From Botryosphaeria dothidea (lineage: Eukaryota > Ascomycota > Dothideomycetes > Botryosphaeriales > Botryosphaeriaceae): 64,000 nt of DNA. The DNA lies in contig WWBZ02000082.1 in assembly GCA_011503125.2 (NCBI GenBank), forward strand, positions 1,860,001-1,924,000, read 5' to 3'. Of this stretch, positions 57,657 to 64,000 are shown piece after piece (position 1 is the stretch's first letter; every line of letters starts with the position of its first letter). The position numbers and the translations under genes were made by a program. The notes under the pieces were generated by a model. That model saw only the letters and a list, made by a program, of their open reading frames with translations, was not told where the DNA came from and ran no database searches.

Positions 57657-59849
57657 CTAAGACCTTGACGTCAACTTCTTCTTCAACAAATCGTATCTCG
57701 TCAAATCTGACACGCTTGGCACAACTTTTTCCTTGGCTCTGAAGAAATCTTCCGCCTGGACCTCCCCGCTCTTCCTCCTCAGTGCATTCTGGCCAGCCTG
57801 TCGCAGCAGGCTGCTAAGGTCTGCACCGGAGTAGTTGTTGCAGTCGCGAGCTACCTCGGCATACCGTTCGTCGATGGGCGTGCGCTTGAGGAGAGCTCGC
57901 AAGATCTCGATACGCTCGTCCGCGCGGGGCAGTCCAACGAAGAGCATCGTCTCGAGACGGCCCGGGCGGAGCATGGCGTCATCGATCATGTCCGGACGAT
58001 TGGTGGCTGCGATGACATAGATGCCCTCACGAGCGCTGAGACCATCAAGCTCCGTGAGTAGCGTGTTGACGACACGTGTGGAAGCCTCCGACTGGGAGTC
58101 GTTTCTCTTCGGAACCAGCGCATCGAGCTCATCGAAGAAGATAACGCAAGGAACAGAAGAGCGGGCGCGGGTAAAGACCTGGCGGACAGCGCGTTCCGAC
58201 TCGCCGACGTATTTGTTGAGAAGCTCCGGGCCTTTGACGCTGATGAAGTTCGCCTTGGATTCGTTTGCCACCGCCTTCGCCAGAAGAGTCTTTCCGCATC
58301 CCGGTGGGCCCCATAACAGAACGCCAGTAGGAGCTGTGATACCGACCTGCTTGTACCTCTCTGGGTGCTGAATAGGCTCGACGATAGCCATTTCGAGCTC
58401 TTCACGGATGTCTTGCAAGGCACCGATATCCTCCCAAGTGGTATCGGGAACCGTAGCGAAACCCTCACGCTTGGACGATGGCTGAATGCCGGGGAGGACC
58501 GCCAGGAACGCCTCCATAGCGATCGTGACCGTCTCAAATCCTTCTGGTCGGGGAAGATCCGTCCGCTTGATGCGCTGCACTAAACGGGTAATCTTGTTAT
58601 CCACCACACTTGCCTCAGGTTTGTCTCCGTTGTCCACATCCATTTCCATATGCATTTCTTCGGCTTGCTTAAGCAATGCCTCTCTGTACCGGTCCATGGA
58701 CCACGAACCGGCCTTGCCAACAAGATCGCGAAGATCCGCACCAACAAAACCGCCAGTGTTCTTTGCAAGGTAAGCAAAATCCACATCAGAACCCACATTA
58801 GTGTCGCGTGTCTGAGCACGAAGTATGAGTTCCCTCATCTTCTCGTTGGGAACACCCATGTTAATCTCGGTATCGAAACGGCCACCTCGCCTTAGGGCAG
58901 GATCCAGACTGTCAGGACGGTTCGTAGCGGCGAGGACAATGACTGGTTTGCCATCGTTCGCCTCCATAGCCAAGCTATCCATTGAGATGAGTAGCTGCGC
59001 AACGATACGTTTTTCCATCTGGCTCTGGGATGTGTCACGCTTGGGCGCAATGACATCGATCTCGTCGATGAACAGCAGGCACGGTGCATTCTTACGAGCC
59101 TCTTCAAAATGCTCTCGCACTTGCTTCTCGGACTCTCCGGACATTCCAGACACAATCGAGGGCCCTAGAATCTCGATGAATGGCACACCGAGCTTGTTGG
59201 CAAAGGCTTTAGAAATGACCGTCTTACCGCATCCAGGAGGGCCGTGGAGGAGGATACCGCGAGGAATGGTAATCCCGCGCCTGGTGTATTCGTCAGGACA
59301 CAGCAGCGGCATAACGAGATGCTCCATGAGTTGTCCCTTGACGTTATCGACACCACCCAGTTGCTCCAGCGTAATATGAGTGGGAGGAGCCGTATTGATC
59401 TCCTCCTTGGCCTCTGCCTTCCTCTTCTTTTTCGCCGGCTGTCCATCCGGTCCCCGTTGACTTTCCCGCTTCTTCGCCGCCTCCGCAGTGGCAGTCTGCT
59501 TGGCCAAATTGCCACGCAACGCCATATTCATAGCATTTTCAGCAGATAGCTTCTGATCCCCCTCAGCATCTTTGTCGTCCAGATCAGCGTCGATCGGAGC
59601 CATCTCGTCGTCTCCACTGGCCTCGTCTTCCTTTATGACCTCGAGCACGCGTTCAATACTATCCTCAAGTTGTTTCCGCGGCTTTCTAGCGAGCGATGAG
59701 TTCGAGCGCTTGATCCAGTCGGACACGGTGAAGATAGATAAGTTCGGGTTTTCGCCTGGTTGTTCGTCGATGAGCTTGCGGATGACTTGCAAGACCTCTT
59801 TGTCGAGACCCTGCCGCAGCGACGGTCGTCCTTTGCGGGCTGGTGGCAT
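57657..59849 (-). CDS. RIX7: ribosome biogenesis AAA ATPase RIX7 (NVL)
   Basis: Intronless, 730 residues. Type II AAA protein that extracts Nsa1 from pre-60S particles in the nucleolus and nucleoplasm. The N-terminal domain (1-50, with LDKEVLQVIRKLID) is the NVL-type ribosome-binding fold. Then an acidic linker, a bipartite-like NLS (KKKRK, 140-144), and the D1 ring with Walker A GPPGCGKT (203-210) and Walker B LLFIDEID (258-265). D2 has GPPGCGKTLLAKAVANE and VIFFDELDAL. D2 shows the Rix7/CDC48-type NKYVGESE pore region, and arginine-finger motifs are present. The linker and NLS separate it from CDC48, which is longer. It is divergent from VPS20 with 292 bp between starts. Confidence 0.95.
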   Translation of the reverse strand: MPPARKGRPSLRQGLDKEVLQVIRKLIDEQPGENPNLSIFTVSDWIKRSNSSLARKPRKQLEDSIERVLEVIKEDEASGDDEMAPIDADLDDKDAEGDQKLSAENAMNMALRGNLAKQTATAEAAKKRESQRGPDGQPAKKKRKAEAKEEINTAPPTHITLEQLGGVDNVKGQLMEHLVMPLLCPDEYTRRGITIPRGILLHGPPGCGKTVISKAFANKLGVPFIEILGPSIVSGMSGESEKQVREHFEEARKNAPCLLFIDEIDVIAPKRDTSQSQMEKRIVAQLLISMDSLAMEANDGKPVIVLAATNRPDSLDPALRRGGRFDTEINMGVPNEKMRELILRAQTRDTNVGSDVDFAYLAKNTGGFVGADLRDLVGKAGSWSMDRYREALLKQAEEMHMEMDVDNGDKPEASVVDNKITRLVQRIKRTDLPRPEGFETVTIAMEAFLAVLPGIQPSSKREGFATVPDTTWEDIGALQDIREELEMAIVEPIQHPERYKQVGITAPTGVLLWGPPGCGKTLLAKAVANESKANFISVKGPELLNKYVGESERAVRQVFTRARSSVPCVIFFDELDALVPKRNDSQSEASTRVVNTLLTELDGLSAREGIYVIAATNRPDMIDDAMLRPGRLETMLFVGLPRADERIEILRALLKRTPIDERYAEVARDCNNYSGADLSSLLRQAGQNALRRKSGEVQAEDFFRAKEKVVPSVSDLTRYDLLKKKLTSRS

Positions 59850-60141
59850 GGTGATAGTGCCGCAGGGTTTTGAGAGATGGTCGACAGAGTGTGGAAGGGT
59901 CTGCGATATCGGTCGGATCAGATCGAAAACCGCGCCGTTGCCATGAGCGTGTGCCTAAGCTGCGGGCGCTCCGCGAAATTATTTCTCAGGGCACTGACGC
60001 ATGTGCAGGGGTGTGCGATAAGATAAGGTGGCGTCTGCCCGGCGTTAAGCGCCTTGGCGACGCATCATATGCTGCCCGGACGGTCTCGCGCAACCGTGAC
60101 AGAACAACAACTCGGGGTGCGCGCCTGTCTTCTCGTTAGCC
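59850..60141. promoter_or_regulatory. shared divergent promoter of RIX7 and VPS20
   Basis: 292 bp between head-to-head starts. No specific sites claimed. Confidence 0.5.
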
Positions 60142-61086
60142 ATGGGAAACTCGGGGAGTTCCCACAAGATATCCGCCCAGGATAAGTCAGTCACAACCCC
60201 TAGTCGCCTCATCTTCATCCTCTGTTGGCCCAGCTAACGCCCGCGCCCCCACTACCCAGAGCCATCCTGGACATGAAGAACCAGCGCGACAAGCTGCACC
60301 AGTACCAGAAGAAGATTATCGTCATCACTACCCGCGAGACCGAAGTAGCGAAGGAATGCCTGAAAAAGGGCGATAAACGGCGCGCCTTGCTCGCCCTGCG
60401 TCGGAAGAAGTATCAAGAGTCGCTGCTGCAGAAGACAGATGCGCAACTTGCCCAGCTGGAAATATTGACAAACGACGTCGAGTTTGCGCTGGTGCAGAAG
60501 GATGTCCTGTTTGGCCTGCAGCAAGGCACAAGTGTGCTGAAGGAGATCCATAAGGAAATGGGTGGCTTGGAGAATGTCGAGAAGCTCATGGGCGAGACAG
60601 AAGAGGCGCAGGCATATCAAAGAGTCAGTCCGTGGCGCGTTATATGGGCGATTCGAGCCACAAGCTGCGCAAGGAATCTTGCGATCACGTCCGGACAGAA
60701 GCACACGTGCCCATGGGAATGCCCGTTCAGCCAGACTAACGCGTTTATCCGGGCGGTTACTTCATGTCTGGTTGTGCTCGGGCCAGCTTGTGGCCGGACG
60801 CGGTAGTCTTTGGACGCTAACTGACCTTCAAAAATAGGAAATCAGCGAAATGCTCGCGGGCAGGATGTCAAATCAGGACGAGGACGAAGTCGAAGACGAA
60901 CTAGAGGCATTGGAGAGGGAAATGAACGGCACCAAGCTTCCCGACAAACTACCGGATGCCCCAACGAAGATGCCCGAAGCCACCGAAGAAGAAACGGAGG
61001 CAGACGCGCGCGTGAGCGCAAGGGAAAGGGCGCAGCGAAGAGCTCGGGAACAGGCGGCAATGCAAGCGGAGCCGATGCTCGCATGA
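60142..61086 (+). CDS. VPS20: ESCRT-III subunit VPS20 (CHMP6)
   Basis: Three exons: 60142-60185, 60260-60623 and 60838-61086, giving 218 residues. It nucleates ESCRT-III filaments on endosomes for multivesicular-body sorting. It begins MGNSGSS, whose Gly2 is a likely N-myristoylation site, as in other CHMP6 proteins. It then has the charged ILDMKNQRDKLHQYQKK first helix, a long basic helical core (ALLALRRKKYQESLLQKTDAQ) and an acidic C-terminus (EDEVEDELEALEREM) with a MIT-interacting region. The second intron is long for this window (214 nt) and uses donor GTCAGT. Splice choices are dictated by the family pattern around AYQR-EISEML. Confidence 0.95.
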
Positions 61087-61863
61087 CATCTGGGTGTTGA
61101 GAGAATTTATTGGCGGTTTGCTGCATGCATTTCAGCAAGGCGTTGGAGGATCATTTCTGGCACACGGCTAGGTCCACGCATTTTCTGTTTCACATAGAGA
61201 TATCCGTAGCATTTTTTACTCGCACCGGAAGGGCTGACTTCTACTTCAATCACGACTCTCATGTGCGAACGTAGGCGTTGCTAGGCAGTGCCGGTGACTA
61301 TAGATGGACGTTCTCAAGAGAGTTGAGGCCTACCTCCGGACGTATATGTACTTCAAAGAGCATAGAGTAATTCGAATGCACGCCTCATTCCACCTAAAAA
61401 CAATAACTTGACCTTCAATATTATTGATGAGAGCGCTGATTTCGGTGCTTAACTCGTGCTGCGATAGGAAACCCCTGTAGGCGATGACGATACAACCAGG
61501 AGCTTAGCTCCGCGAATGGCCGCTCTCCCACACAATACGTCGACCATTTCTGCTGGCTGCGTTTATATCGTAGGATCAGGCGATGAAGAGCGTGTCGATG
61601 GCTCTCCGTGTCTACCATGACGCCTAGAAGTTTCGAAGGGTGTCCTGGATAAGTCAAAAAGGCCGGTGCGGGGACAGACCAACGACGCGTCGTCGGAGCT
61701 CCGTGTGCCCCTCCCCCGCCATATTTCGACAGCACGCAGCACACTTGGGTCCCGCATCTTTCAAACCACGACCAGCACATAACTCCAATAACATACGCTC
61801 ACCATACAAAACCTCCCGAGATACCCATAAACAAAGATTCGAACTTGACATAAAAGCAAAAAC
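61087..61863. other. intergenic stretch between VPS20 and the PITH gene
   Basis: 777 bp. Open frames on both strands are short and without motifs. The last 100 bp are an A-rich leader. Confidence 0.5.
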
Positions 61864-62628
61864 ATGTCGCACCACTGCCATGATGAGCACTCCGGGCACG
61901 GTGGCCACGACCATGGCGGCCACGACCACGTCCACGACCACAGCGACGACATCACGCCGGCACTGCAATCGCTACTCTACGATCAAGTAGACTTCTCCGC
62001 CGTGGAAACTCTCAATGAGGAAACCCCTCGTGCTGGCGCCGCCATCTTGCAAAAGACGTGGGCGCAGCGCCTAGATCCAGAGCCGGAGCTAGCCAGCGAC
62101 GCTGACGAGCAGCTGCTCATGTTCGTTCCGTAAGGCCCCCTCCTATACACCAATGCTAGATCAAAAGGCTAGATTGCTGATTTCATTCCTGTTTGCAGTT
62201 TTGCCGGCCAAGTCCGTCTTCACGCCATCCTCCTCCGCACCAGCACAACAGACTCCGCACCCAAAACCCTCAAAGTCTTCCTCAACCGCGATGACCTCGA
62301 CTTCGGCACCGCATCGGACCTCCAGCCCACCCAGACCTTCGAGCTCTCGCAGACAAACGACATCCAAGAGCTGCCCGTCAAACGGGCCCTGTTCAACACG
62401 ACGCGCTCTCTGACACTATTCTTCGAGGACAACTTTGGCGACGGCGAGGAGGACGTGACAAGAATCAGCTACTTAGCGTTCAAGGGCGAGTTCATGAAGC
62501 TGAGCAAGGAGCCGGTGAATTTCCTGTACGAGGCGGCCGCGAATCCGGCGGATCACAAGATCAAGGGAACGAGCGCACTTGGGATGGGGAGCGGAATAGG
62601 CGGGCCGGGCGGTGGTGATGGAATATGA
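61864..62628 (+). CDS. PITH-domain protein (PITHD1-like)
   Basis: Two exons (61864-62129, 62199-62628), donor GTAAGG, giving 231 residues. The PITH domain is the C-terminal proteasome-interacting module of thioredoxin-like protein TXNL1. This is the stand-alone type. Family features are LLYDQVDFSAVETLNEE, DEQLLMFVPFAGQVRLHAI, a beta-rich middle (TLKVFLNRDDLDFGTASD) and the Gly-rich closing SALGMGSGIGGPGGGDG. The first 26 residues are unusually His-rich (HHCHDEHSGHGGHDHGGHD), suggesting metal binding. That is inference. It is convergent with LSM8. Confidence 0.92.
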
Positions 62629-63277
62629 GGGGCAGGACCGTGAACGGGTATTAAAGATCACTGCGACTGGAGCAACTCTCCAGAACGACATGTAAGGCCG
62701 AGAAAAAAAAAATAAAGATGAGTGATATCAGCCATTAGGCAATCTGTATATTTAGCAAGCTATACGATTTGGAGTTCGAAGGAAAACATATTATGATGAT
62801 TCTCGCGAATTATCCAAATGAAGCAACTCATCTACAAGAAGATCCGTCAGGAGCTAGATTCTGATGGTCTCGGTCCGTTTGAGGCTGGGATCCGTCTCTT
62901 CTGCGCAAATGTTCGCTAAACAAAGCATCGAACGCCTTCGAATTTCTGCAGCAAGCAAGAGAGTCCGTTAACCCAGCAAAGGAAGGGTATCGATTGTGAA
63001 GACCTACTTCATATAATATTTGCGACTCCAAGCTCTCCCAATTGGCGCCGTGACTGATGCTCCCCAAAATTGCCTGACTCAGATTTGAAGGGCGCGAAGC
63101 TCCTGCTCATTATGTCCAAAAGGTGGCCAAACCCATCATGCTTGAGGAGCCCAAGGACATCTGCCCCAGATGCATGGTAATGCTCGACATGCTTTCCCCG
63201 CCACCATCCTCCCCAGTGGCCGGCATTCTCTCCTCAGTATTTTCCTGCGATGTTCTGATCCGCTCCTTGTGGGCCCC
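62629..63277. other. intergenic stretch between convergent genes
   Basis: 649 bp of PITH and LSM8 3' flanks. A run of A at 62704-62713 lies just past the PITH stop and may be near its poly(A) site. No gene supported. Confidence 0.5.
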
Positions 63278-63711
63278 TCATACATGCTTCGTTGTGCCAA
63301 TGACCTCTCCCCGCACCTTACTCCAATCGATGCTCGCGTCCAGCTCCTCGTCCACGAGTCCGCACACCGCGACATTGTCACCGCGGATGAGGTAGAGGCC
63401 GTGCTCCACCTGGCTCGAAGGCTCCGGATCGTCGGCCGGTCGGATGATGCGCTCCCAGGTCTCAGAGAGGACGAGGTTGGTCATTTGGTCGCATGACAAC
63501 AAGGTCCCGACCAGCGTCCGGCTGTCGACGGTGATGATGCAGATTTTCTCTTCACGCGAGGATCTTAGCTACTATGCATGCTTGGGATCAAGGCGCGCGT
63601 ATAGAACGTGACAGAATGGAATGAGAAGAACAGTGGCGGGGGATAGCGTCCGCACGGCGTTCGGCGCGTGGAGGTTGGGAACGTACTGTTGATGTAAGAT
63701 TGGAGCGACAT
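63278..63711 (-). CDS. LSM8: U6 snRNA-associated Sm-like protein LSM8
   Basis: Two exons: 63687-63711 and 63278-63549, with a 137-nt intron (donor GTACGT, acceptor AAG), giving 98 residues. Subunit of the nuclear Lsm2-8 ring that binds the U-tract of U6 snRNA. Sm1 motif: IITVDSRTLVGTLLSCDQMTNLVL. Sm2 motif: HGLYLIRGDNVAVCGLVDEEL. The end SKVRGEVIGTTKHV is typical for fungal LSM8. The first exon (MSLQSYIN) and the AAG acceptor are needed to give the family-typical KKICIITVD start of strand one. Confidence 0.95.
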
Positions 63712-63888
63712 CTTGTCGGAGCTCTCTCAGCCGTACGCGGGTGCGCAGTATCGCGAGTTGGAAATTGGTGGGCGTTTCGGAGGATGCTGGAATTGGTGCG
63801 ACCGAGCTCGGCGCGTCTTAGGGGAGTGGGAAGCTTTGCGGAATGATGGAGCAAGGAGTGAGGGGAAATCCTGCGCGAGGCTGCTGCG

Positions 63889-64000
63889 ATGAAGCTGCTG
63901 TCGGTGTCCCGCGCGTTGGCTGCCGTGACGCGCGCGGGCGAGCTCGGGCCGAGCGAAACGGCCATGGATGCTCCCGATCGGGCAGATCAACAATCCATGC
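63889..64000 (+). CDS. possible gene start running off the window
   Basis: Open frame from ATG 63889 to the window end, reading MKLLSVSRALAAVTRAGELG at the start. It would be a divergent partner of LSM8, and the first 20 residues could be a targeting peptide. Not recognised. Only 37 codons are visible, so this may be chance. Confidence 0.2.
   Translation, partial: MKLLSVSRALAAVTRAGELGPSETAMDAPDRADQQSM

Noticed and set aside
1..64000. CRISPR array, rRNA genes or intact transposon
   Set aside because: No regularly spaced repeats, rRNA-like stretch, transposase or reverse transcriptase motif was seen in any frame.

Overview
The window is nuclear DNA of a filamentous ascomycete (Pezizomycotina). 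Almost every gene is split by short introns of about 45-85 nt with GTRNGT-like donors, a CTRAY-type branch sequence and a YAG acceptor, and many proteins are typical single-copy fungal housekeeping proteins. A class such as Dothideomycetes is possible, but the sequence alone does not settle it. Exon joins were worked out by hand from splice signals, reading phase and family motifs. For each spliced model the summed exon lengths divide by three.

Layout. 1-491: 3' end of the proteasome lid gene RPN9. 492-3994: gene-poor, with two related tiny membrane-protein genes (1676-1929 and 3121-3133 plus 2845-3053) and a decayed tRNA-like sequence. 3995-5188: a TetX-like flavin monooxygenase. 6440-15843: a conserved coiled-coil protein, a fused succinyl-CoA ligase alpha-beta gene, SUMO, the CX9C protein CMC4 and nucleoporin NUP84. 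16298-20641: a Dal5-type permease and an amidase, transcribed divergently from a shared promoter with GATA sites. 21024-23771: a broken NACHT/STAND gene. 24152-28942: a Zn2Cys6 regulator and an eight-exon F-box protein. 30941-35522: ubiquitin-activating enzyme UBA1 and the Fe-S scaffold NBP35. 36003-38015: an AT-hook ORF crossed by two in-frame TAG codons. 38237-40245: a vanillyl-alcohol-oxidase-type flavoenzyme. 41626-54749: cytoplasmic dynein heavy chain, about 13 kb with one intron. 55441-56820: two orphan ORFs in an AT-rich block. 57657-63711: RIX7, VPS20, a PITH-domain protein and LSM8.

How the genes work together. Several encode unrelated core processes: proteasome, SUMO and ubiquitin activation, nuclear pore, dynein motor, ribosome biogenesis, ESCRT-III and U6 snRNP. 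The accessory genes (flavoenzymes, permease plus amidase, NACHT remnant, TF, F-box protein) are interspersed singly and do not form a recognisable biosynthetic cluster. The only functional pair I infer is the permease-amidase pair.

Most worth a second look: the TAG-interrupted AT-hook ORF; the succinyl-CoA ligase fusion whose beta half lacks much of the ATP-grasp region; the twin small membrane-protein genes with an identical 13-nt first exon; an in-frame NLS-like extension upstream of UBA1 that has no AUG; and the NACHT pseudogene.
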